The notes beneath the pieces were generated by a model, which was not told where the DNA came from, ran no database searches, and saw nothing but the letters and a program-made list of their open reading frames with translations. DNA of 29,486 nt from Reclinomonas americana ATCC 50394 (lineage: Eukaryota > Jakobida > Jakobea > Jakobida), in assembly GCA_048213135.1 (NCBI GenBank), contig PS015121.1, positions 89,077-118,562 on the forward strand, read 5' to 3'. Position 1 is the first letter of the stretch. Each line of letters opens with the position of its first letter. Position numbers and translations under genes: made by a program. Positions 1-7,966 of this stretch are shown one piece after another.

Positions 1-1
1 C

Positions 2-692
2 TTCACCGACATTACGGGCGGCGATGTGGTGGTGGCGGCGCAGCTGGCGGCGGCCTACAATGGCGACATTGAGATGGTGGATCTGTGGGTGGGCGGGCTG
101 GCGGAGCCGCATGTGGNNNNNNNNNNNNNNNNNNNNNNNNNNNNNNNNNNNNNNNNNNNNNNNNNNNNNNNNNNNNNNNNNNNNNNNNNNNNNNNNNNNN
201 NNNNNNNNNNNNNNNNNNNNNNNNNNNNNNNNNNNNNNNNNNNNNNNNNNNNNNNNNNNNNNNNNNNNNNNNNNNNNNNNNNNNNNNNNNNNNNNNNNNN
301 NNNNNNNNNNNNNNNNNNNNNNNNNNNNNNNNNNNNNNNNNNNNNNNNNNNNNNNNNNNNNNNNNNNNNNNNNNNNNNNNNNNNNNNNNNNNNNNNNNNN
401 NNNNNNNNNNNNNNNNNNNNNNNNNNNNNNNNNNNNNNNNNNNNNNNNNNNNNNNNNNNNNNNNNNNNNNNNNNTCGGTGGCATGGTCGGCGAGACGTTC
501 CGGGCGATCCTCGTGCAGCAGTTTGCGATGCTGAAGGCCGGCGATCGCTTCTTCTACGAGTGGCCGGGATCGCTGACGCAGTTTGAGCGCGACCTGGCAT
601 CGCGCCCTCTGGGCCGCATCATCGAGGACAACACGGGTGTGAGGTTCACGACGCACCAGGGCACCAGCATCATGTACCGCCCTCCACAGTAA
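2..692 (+). CDS. Animal-type haem peroxidase, C-terminal part (5' truncated)
   Basis: The gene enters from the left edge and stops with TAA at 690-692. Bases 2-116 read FTDITGGDVVVAAQL...VDLWVGGLAEPHV. After the gap, 477-692 reads GGMVGETFRAILVQQF..LKAGDRFFYEWPG and ends MYRPPQ. The D-LWVGG-AEPHV block, followed by GxxVG-TF---I--QF--L--GDRFFYE, is the well-known C-terminal signature of the animal haem peroxidase superfamily (peroxidasin, thyroid peroxidase, dual oxidase peroxidase domain, and Dictyostelium peroxidases). These enzymes use haem and hydrogen peroxide to oxidise halides or organic substrates and are usually secreted or vesicular. The haem-ligand histidines would lie upstream of the window. 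In this family the two blocks almost abut, so the 358-N gap probably covers an intron with few or no coding bases. This also explains the change of reading frame across it. The protein ends about 70 residues after the gap, with no extra domain. Confidence 0.88.
   Translation, partial: SPTLRAAMWWWRRSWRRPTMATLRWWICGWAGWRSRMWXXXXXXXXXXXXXXXXXXXXXXXXXXXXXXXXXXXXXXXXXXXXXXXXXXXXXXXXXXXXXXXXXXXXXXXXXXXXXXXXXXXXXXXXXXXXXXXXXXXXXXXXXXXXXXXXXXXXXXXXGGMVGETFRAILVQQFAMLKAGDRFFYEWPGSLTQFERDLASRPLGRIIEDNTGVRFTTHQGTSIMYRPPQ
117..474. other. Assembly gap (358 N)
   Basis: A run of N inside the haem peroxidase gene. Family alignment suggests it is almost entirely intron. Confidence 0.99.
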
Positions 693-800
693 TCTCTCTC
701 TTGTGTCTGTCTCTCTGTTTATCGTGGTCGTAGTATCGCCAAATGAATTACAATTGTTACAGCAGTTACTGTATTCTCCATTCCTTGTTTACTTTTTCGA

Positions 801-3800
801 TTAGAGTCTTCGTGGGCGTGAGCGTGCGGCGTGCTCCTCCAGCATGGACAATGTGGTCAGCAGCTGTGAAGCCGACGGTCGTTTCGCCGCATTCTCGCTC
901 AAACAGACGGCCACCACTCGCCACATTTCGACACCGAGGGACGAGGGCCATTCGGTGACCGCTTCCTCATAGTCGGGTGGGTTGTCTGGGTCCTCGGCGA
1001 TCAGCTGCTTGACTCGTTCTGGCGCGGCCCCGGCCAACATCATGCGCCCCAGCACGAGACCGAATGCACTGGACCACAGAATAGATCGTCGGTGCTGCGT
1101 CAGCGATTCGAAAAGTGACAGACTGCACTGCACGGCAGACGCAACAACATGTCCACTGCAAACGACAATTTTCCAGAAGAGGCATACTCTGGATCAATGT
1201 ATGCTGCCGAGGAGACCATGTGCGCAGCTGCTACTGGCTGCAAGGACTGCAATGGAGCTGTCAGTTGAGTTACTTTTGCACAGGCGTGATGACGACTCAC
1301 GTGAGCAAGTGAGACACTGTCGGCGGCAACATCCAGTCGCGAGTGCGGCGGCAGTTGTACGGCCACTGTGCATGCGAGTTGTTGCTGTGAGAGTCACGGA
1401 GGCGATGCACTTCAAAGACCCATTGCGCAACATCCCAGGTTGGCCAGCACTGCCGATCCCGACGGCGAGATGAAGATGTTGACCGGCTGCAAGCATTCGT
1501 GACGTGAGTGCGTTGAAGATCAAAAAGTGCGCACACCTACTTGCCTTGATGTCACGATGTACGACACCGTTGCTGTCGACGGCAGAACACAATTGTCATC
1601 AGTCACAAAACTGTATTGCACTTCTCGTGATGCTGGAGGCACATCCGTACCTGTGCAGAAAAGCAAGACCCTTGCAGCATTGCACCATAATGTGCAACTT
1701 GTCGCGCACGTTCAGCATGTTCTCGTCGGCCAGCATGTGCTCGAGGTTGCGATCGCTGATGCTCTCAAGTTTAGTGGCACTCAGCAGTTAACTGCTACAT
1801 TGCGTCGACACTTACCGCACAGCCTTGAACACGAGGTACCGACGCTTGTTGTCCGTGGCCCACCCGAGCAGTCGAATAATGTAGGGGTGTCGCAGCTGAC
1901 CCAGCAGTTCGACCTGCACGTGCATCAGACAACCATGAGCTGGCGACATCACGCACACGCATGTTTGATGGCCGTCAAACCAACCTCACGATCAAATTCA
2001 GTTGCAGCCTTGTCAAGCGTTCGAATCGCCACAACACGTCCGCCGCGATTGTGCAGCTCACCACTATACCAATTGGATCCCTACAGTGCGACATGAACAA
2101 TCGCTGTCGTCCATCGTGCCCACACACTTTCTGTACGCACCACTCCAAGACGATTGCGGGACGAAAAGTCCGAGGTGGCCTCACGCAGCTCGCTCCACGC
2201 GTACTGCGCCAGCGCCATACCGCACATAGAAGAGCCGATGGATGAGTCACCGTCGCCAAACATGGCCGGCGACAGACTCTTCATCGTGTCACTGGTTGGT
2301 GGCTCGTCGGCATCACCATCTTCGTCATCATCGCCGCATGTGGACGGACTTCTGCTCGGCGCACTCCACGCAGGACTGGCGATGAGGCGACCGCGCGGCA
2401 CAGGACTTGCACCGCCGAGCACAGGGCTCACGCCACGCATGTCGACGCCGTTGGGAATGTTGGCCGCCATGCGCTCGCCACGTTCCCAGCGGCCCTCCCA
2501 CTTTTCGCCGCTCTGCGCAAAGTTGACAAGATTGAACAACGGGAATGACGTTCGCCACGCTGACCACAACTCTCCACGCCGCTCACCTTGTACGTGTACG
2601 TACCAGGTCCGTGGAACATACCGTCGCGGAATTCCTGCCACCAACAAGTCTTTGGTGAGATACGGTGAATTCAAAATCTTGATTGTCGCGCCACGCAACT
2701 CCGACATACACATCGCCGTTAGCAAAGCGCATGCAACCTGGTCCCCACGGGATGCCTTGCTTCCAGTCGCCCTTGTAGGTGCGTCCGTCCTTCCACACTT
2801 GCTCCCCGAAACCTGTCGGCCAACGTGATCAGTGATGAATGCTCCTCCAAGCACAGAGCATGCGCAGTACCTTCACGGACACCATGCTGCCAGTCACCAT
2901 TGTACTCCTCATCGTCTGCATTTCGGTACGTGCCGTGACCTGAACGCAACTGTGTCAGTATTTTAGCGAAACGTGTACGGTAATTGACTCGACATCATCA
3001 CACCGTGTCGAAGGCCGTCGTAGAACTCGCTGCGCAGCACGATAGAGTTCAGTGGATAGGCGTCGAGGAGAGATCGAGCATTGTAGGTGAGACGAACCCA
3101 GCGTAGCGACCACCGTCGGCCAGCGAGTGCGACCCGGTCCCATGAAACTTGTCGTCACGCCATTGCCCCTGATACAGTCTTCCGTCTGCACGCACAAGAA
3201 CAACATGAGAATGCAGACACATGCAGTGCTCTGGAAGGCAACACGTCAACACCAACCCGGCCACGTATGAGTTCCCTACACACACGCACAAATCAGTGCA
3301 CGGTTGCTTGCATGCACATCCTCGTTCACTCTCACGCAACGACGCCATCCATCTTGCCAAAGCGAAACTCGCCTACATACAGGCGACCATCGCGCCAGGT
3401 ATAGCTGCCCTCACCGTGGAACTCGTCTCCTCGGAAGCTGCCGTCGTACACATCACCGTTGGAGTGGCGCAGTATGCCTTTTCCGTGTCGCAAACCCTGT
3501 GTTGCAAAGACGCACGTGCGCAATCAGCACAGTTCCGATACGCTCTCTCTATCTATCTATCTATCTCTCTCTCTCTGTGTGTGTGTGTGTGCGTGACTGT
3601 CGGAGGCGTGCCAGCGGAACCAGACAAATATGCCACTCCAGAAAACAAAAACGCAACGTCGAGCATGGCGCCCGCGTATCGACTACCATCGCGGTACACC
3701 AGCTCCAAGTGCCGCCCGGTGAGTGCCCTGACTTGAACATCAGTCAGTGCCTCGCTGCGATCGGTGCCGCAGCCGCCGACGGTGACCACCGAGGTGTCGT

Positions 3801-3900
3801 CACTGAGAGCGTCTGAGGATCCGTCGCTGCCGGCCAGCGACGAAGGCGAGGCACTGCGTGTGTCATGACCTGCTGCTGACGCGGCGGTGGCGGTGGACAT
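801..3900 (-). CDS. MORN-repeat protein with C-terminal TKL-type pseudokinase domain
   Basis: Sixteen exons: 3900-3658, 3496-3341, 3275-3257, 3185-3098, 3029-3004, 2939-2871, 2812-2700, 2634-2587, 2512-2141, 2080-1985, 1913-1816, 1761-1651, 1572-1545, 1486-1420, 1230-1146 and 1068-801. Together they encode about 628 residues. After a Ser/Ala-rich start (MSTATAASAAG) come about nine MORN repeats of 23 residues (for example DGRLYQGQWRDDKFHGTGSH and NGDVYVGEFRDGMFHGPGTY). A low-complexity linker follows, then a kinase fold beginning WSELREATSDFSSRNRLG, as in receptor-like/TKL kinases. Recognisable parts are VVAIRTLDK (beta-3), EFDRE-VELLGQLRHPYIIRLLGW (helix C to beta-4), LHSNGVVHRDIKPVNIFIS (catalytic loop, interrupted by an intron), AYIDPEY, VDMFAFGLVLG and RPSASQLL. 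The beta-3 lysine is Arg, DFG is NLG and the glycine loop is irregular (LGVGSNWYSG), so catalysis is doubtful. MORN repeats often bind membranes, so a membrane-tethered scaffold is a reasonable guess. The start codon is chosen as the first ATG just before the Ser/Ala-rich tract; an upstream in-frame ATG at 3987 is possible. Confidence 0.87.
1487..1544 (-). other. GC-AG intron of 58 bases in the MORN-pseudokinase gene
   Basis: On the minus strand the exon ends ATC AAG and the intron begins GCAAGT and ends TTGCAG. The next exon starts CCG GTC AAC. Only this GC donor yields the expected kinase sequence HRDIK-PVN; no GT donor keeps the frame. Confidence 0.8.
3257..3275 (-). other. 19-base microexon encoding part of a MORN repeat
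   Basis: On the minus strand this exon is bounded by GTGTGTAG upstream and GTTGGTG downstream. It adds GTHTWP plus the first base of an Asp codon. It turns the adjoining exons into a perfect MORN repeat, GKMDGV-GTHTWP-DGRLYQGQW. Without it the repeat lacks about six residues and the reading frames do not join. Confidence 0.8.
3543..3591. repeat. Compound microsatellite (TATC)n-(CT)n-(GT)n
   Basis: Three simple repeats in succession, lying in the first intron (3497-3657) of the MORN-pseudokinase gene. They make this 161-base intron longer than its neighbours. Confidence 0.9.
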
Positions 3901-4131
3901 GGGTCTTGTCTTTTTTTCTCCTCTCGCCAGAAGCAAGAAATCGGAATTTTTGATCACAACGGTCGGTTTGTACATTTGTACACCCAAAAGACCGCCAGCG
4001 CCGCTGGTCTGCGTCCACAGCTCGTGCTCCGCCCGAGCGAACCCCGAGTAAGACTAATCCCGGTCTATCGTGGGCCCCGCGACACGCAGCGCTGCGGTTT
4101 GATAATTCTATGTTGCTCGTATCGCCGTAGG

Positions 4132-5622
4132 TCATGAATGCCCGTCGCCATGCAACAATCCGTCTCCTTTCCTTGACCGGGAGGACTCGTGAATCCCATC
4201 GGCAGCTGCGCGGCAGATTAAGTATCCAAGGAGAGAGAAGCTGCATTCACAAAAGCTGTTGCACAAACCGAGGAGTCCGGTAATGTGCGCTTGCAGGCGT
4301 GCTCCCAGGTGCTCCATACTGCGACGCAAATTTGCAAGCTCTTGCATGGTTTCTGGCAAGTAGCGACGGCGGTTCTGCGACGGTGGTAGCGATGAGAGAC
4401 GAGTACGGGAGGTGCGGGAGAAGGGGCGGTACGCAACTCCCTCGCGCAGCAGCATGGTGTACTCGGCGAGCATCGACTCGAGCATCAGCGCCGTCGAGTG
4501 CCCAAACTTGTCGAGGCGCCACGACTCGTCGCACAGCTTTGCATGCAACGCGACTGCCTGGCGCAAGTCGTCAGCGTGAGGGTGGAGTGTGCGGCGCAGA
4601 AGCGGACGAGCCTGCGCACATCGAGAGGTGAGCTGCAATGTATCATCTTGCTCCCGCCTGTGTGCGTTTGCTTCTCCTCACCTCCTCCTGCGCCGCGTCA
4701 AGCACAGCCTGGCCATTGTACGCCAGATCTCTGGAGACCTCGTACAGAATCACTCCAGGCAGGAATGGCGCATTGTGACCGAGTCGAGAAGCGGGAATGG
4801 CCGTGCGCAGCTCACCAACGCTGACGAGGTCGGGAAGCTGCAGACGCACCGCAAAGCGCCACTTGCAGATGAATTGATTGGTCCGTACGTGAGCATGCCT
4901 ACAACAGCAATGCTCAGTTACATCGTGACTGCCTCTACGTGCAAGAGGGAGACGCAACTGGTCACCCGTGTCCACATGCAGTTGAGCCTTGACGTCTCCT
5001 CCAGGCACCGAGTTGGACAGCGGCGGCCACGAAACGCCGTCCGGGAGTCGTATCTGCTGCTGATCGTCTGCACAAAAGAAGTACAACGTCGGAATACTGT
5101 GCTCGATTGCCATGGAGGAAAAAACTTCATGCACGCACCATTCTTCGACACTGGCCACTCGATGTGCATCGCGAGAACCCGTGGATGCTCGAGATCGGCT
5201 CGCGCCGACTCGGGGGCTGTCTCCTGAATGCTGACACACACGGCACGGGCGGCGTCAAGATTCGCACGCAGGGTCTCCTCGGGCGTCTTGCGCTCGGCAT
5301 GAAACAGTACTCCTCGCAGCACGAAATTCGGTGCCTCCTTGTTTGCTGGAGCCGACGGCACAGCTATCATCAAGAAAACTTGGCCGGGAGAGAAACGGAA
5401 TGAGGTGCGGCCATCGCGCGTCGCCCACTCGTCCAACTCCGCCCCCACGTGCACCTCGTGTGGACCAAGTGAATGGGTCACACGGGGACGGAAAGCCGAC
5501 GGCGGAGAGGAAGCAGCAGTGGGGTCGGCACTGGCGCCGGCACGCGTGTCGTCGACGAGTGTCTTCACGAAATAGTCCATCGCTGTGCACGTGGAAACCA
5601 GCTCGGTTTGTTTCGCAATCAT
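4132..5622 (-). CDS. Unrecognised protein, about 394 residues, six exons
   Basis: Exons on the minus strand: 5622-5139, 5067-4959, 4898-4682, 4632-4438, 4374-4269 and 4205-4132. Their lengths sum to 395 whole codons. The N-terminus is MIAKQTELVSTCTAMDYFVK; a second in-frame ATG at 5580 would shorten the protein by 14 residues. The middle part looks globular and beta-rich (DGRTSFRFSPGQVFLMIAVP, APNFVLRGVLFHAE, DDQQQIRLPDGVSWPPLSNS, NQFICKWRFAVRLQLPDLVS). The last third is mostly helical (LRQAVALHAKLCDESWRLDK, LPETMQELANLRRSMEHLGA). There is no signal peptide, membrane segment or catalytic motif that I recognise. Two introns start with GTTGCG. The 49-base intron at 4633-4681 is one of the shortest here. 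The last splice (4206-4268) is less certain, because reading straight through it also stays open. Function unknown. Confidence 0.7.
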
Positions 5623-5925
5623 ACCAAACCAACAGATCCGTCATGCCGGCATGATAACAACATACTGAATTCTTCCCCACCAAAGGCGAAGGCGAAGAGG
5701 AAAATTTGGGAAGTCCCCGACGCATGTCACGGGGGCAGTGGGAGCGAAGCCAGAGATGGAGAGAGCGAGAGAGGATCTAGTTGCTGTCTCTGACAACAAA
5801 ATGCAGCTGCAGTCGAAACATTGCCGGGAGTTGCCGGGTTTTTAACACTCGGGGGGCACAATAGGAGAGGGAGAGGAAGGGAGGGCAAGTAAGAGGTGAA
5901 AGAGAGAGGACAGGCAAGAAGACGG

Positions 5926-5955
5926 ACAGACAGACAGACAGAGAGAGAGACAGAG
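5926..5955. repeat. (GACA)n/(GA)n microsatellite
   Basis: Short tandem GACA units run into GA units, in the spacer upstream of the unknown minus-strand gene. Confidence 0.85.
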
Positions 5956-6771
5956 CCAGATAGAGACATGAGCCAAAGTGATGACAAAATGGCATCGGAA
6001 AAATATAAGTCATGATGAGTCTCATCAACCGCGCTAACGACGAAAGCGCTTTCAGTGTGGAGGAGGCAATGAATGAGAGTGTGTGAGGAAGTGAGAGGGA
6101 GGCACAGGGAGGGGCGTTGATGGTTGACAACAGGGGAAATCTGGCCGACAACAAACATAATCCAGGCACTCTCCACCACACACGCGGACACGCACACACT
6201 TGCGTGTTGCACACACAGCAACCCCTCACTCTGCACCCTCTCTCACCCTCTCACCCTCTGCCCATGCCTCCTCAAACACGAGCACAAAGTCGAGGAAAAA
6301 AGATTACTCACCCGTGAGTGGCTTGTCAGGATGCAGACGCAGGGCAAGTACTAATTTGTGTAGCATCGCTGAGACGTGGGGGCAGAGGTTGTTGAGTGGT
6401 GAGAGGGCGGAAGCGAAAGCGCAGAGTCTCTGCGTGCGGGAAGGCGGCAAAGACAATTAGTTTGATGGATCTGCACTCGACGAAGCTGGCTTATACTGTA
6501 GCTTAACGCACCAGACAAGGAGCTCTGTTTAGTCGGGGTGGATGCAGCAGTGCTCGCTCGGAGGGATGCTCGCAGCGTATGTATCTCGCCGGAGCCATTC
6601 CTGACTGCAGTCACGATCAATTATAATTAATAATTATTGCGCTCGACGTCGCTACCATCAGCTGCAGTGAGCAAAGCTGAGTCGGGAAGGTCTAACAGTA
6701 GTGACAGCCTGCAGCTGTCTTGCATGCCTGTTGTCAAGTCTATTCCAGAACGCACGGCGACACGAATTAAT

Positions 6772-6800
6772 TCGCGATCGAACGTCGACGTCGATCGCGA
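6772..6800. repeat. Imperfect 29-base palindrome rich in CGATCG
   Basis: A perfect 10-base palindrome (ACGTCGACGT, 6782-6791) is flanked by arms TCGCGATCG and CGATCGCGA. The arms are inverted copies of each other, offset by one extra base (6781). It lies in the spacer about 150 bases before the possible start of the LRR gene, so it could be a dimer-type regulatory site. The function is inferred only from position and symmetry. Confidence 0.5.
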
Positions 6801-6952
6801 TCGGCCGCGGCAGATCTCCATTGTACGTTTCCATCCCTCCTCCTCTTATAGCACTCGAACCAGGCCCTGGCCTCTCGTAAGCTGTCCCGAGCGAGTCGTC
6901 CTCCTCCGTCAATATCAATCGTCTTAGTCGAGAATTCCGCCACAGTCTCTCC

Positions 6953-7069
6953 ATGAGCTCCCCACCTCGTCTGAGCGACTTGCCACTGCGCAAGGCACGT
7001 GCACACTTAACATGCACACTCTTCCACCTCTCTCTCTCTCTCTCTCTCTCTATCTCACACTATTGCATG
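6953..7069 (+). other. Possible first coding exon of the LRR gene, followed by a CT repeat and gap
   Basis: An ATG at 6953 begins MSSPPRLSDLPLRK, and the reading frame then runs into a pyrimidine (CT)n tract (about 7027-7051) that looks intronic. It is on the same strand as the LRR gene that emerges from the gap. No donor is clear and the connecting sequence is missing, so this is only a candidate. Confidence 0.25.
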
Positions 7070-7966
7070 NNNNNNNNNNNNNNNNNNNNNNNNNNNNNNN
7101 NNNNNNNNNNNNNNNNNNNNNNNNNNNNNNNNNNNNNNNNNNNNNNNNNNNNNNNNNNNNNNNNNNNNNNNNNNNNNNNNNNNNNNNNNNNNNNNNNNNN
7201 NNNNNNNNNNNNNNNNNNNNNNNNNNNNNNNNNNNNNNNNNNNNNNNNNNNNNNNNNNNNNNNNNNNNNNNNNNNNNNNNNNNNNNNNNNNNNNNNNNNN
7301 NNNNNNNNNNNNNNNNNNNNNNNNNNNNNNNNNNNNNNNNNNNNNNNNNNNNNNNNNNNNNNNNNNNNNNNNNNNNNNNNNNNNNNNNNNNNNNNNNNNN
7401 NNNNNNNNNNNNNNNNNNNNNNNNNNNNNNNNNNNNNNNNNNNNNNNNNNNNNNNNNNNNNNNNNNNNNNNNNNNNNNNNNNNNNNNNNNNNNNNNNNNN
7501 NNNNNNNNNNNNNNNNNNNNNNNNNNNNNNNNNNNNNNNNNNNNNNNNNNNNNNNNNNNNNNNNNNNNNNNNNNNNNNNNNNNNNNNNNNNNNNNNNNNN
7601 NNNNNNNNNNNNNNNNNNNNNNNNNNNNNNNNNNNNNNNNNNNNNNNNNNNNNNNNNNNNNNNNNNNNNNNNNNNNNNNNNNNNNNNNNNNNNNNNNNNN
7701 NNNNNNNNNNNNNNNNNNNNNNNNNNNNNNNNNNNNNNNNNNNNNNNNNNNNNNNNNNNNNNNNNNNNNNNNNNNNNNNNNNNNNNNNNNNNNNNNNNNN
7801 NNNNNNNNNNNNNNNNNNNNNNNNNNNNNNNNNNNNNNNNNNNNNNNNNNNNNNNNNNNNNNNNNNNNNNNNNNNNNNNNNNNNNNNNNNNNNNNNNNNN
7901 NNNNNNNNNNNNNNNNNNNNNNNNNNNNNNNNNNNNNNNNNNNNNNNNNNNNNNNNNNNNNNNNNN
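7070..7966. other. Assembly gap (897 N)
   Basis: Hides the 5' exons of the LRR and coiled-coil gene. Confidence 0.99.

Larger units (their letters stand above)
5623..6952. other. Gene-poor spacer with simple repeats
   Basis: About 1.3 kb between the unknown minus-strand gene and the LRR gene. It holds GA/GACA repeats (about 5926-5955) and CT/CA-rich tracts. It also has an AT-rich island around 6612-6640, which stands out from the GC-rich surroundings, and a palindrome at 6772-6800. An open frame at 6637-6927 (+), Ser/Arg-rich (for example SNVDVDRDRPRQISIVRF), could be an unrecognised 5' exon, but it lacks a good start and I do not call it. The spacer probably contains the divergent promoters of both flanking genes. 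Confidence 0.5.

Noticed and set aside
5068-5138. Coding reading ASVEEWCVHEVFSSMAIEHS in the unknown minus-strand gene
   Set aside because: It lies inside a canonical 71-base intron (GTGCGT...TTGTGCAG) whose removal keeps the protein in frame.
5727-6236. Minus-strand frames rich in Leu/Ser/Pro resembling membrane segments
   Set aside because: They are translations of GA/GACA simple repeats, with no sensible start or homology.
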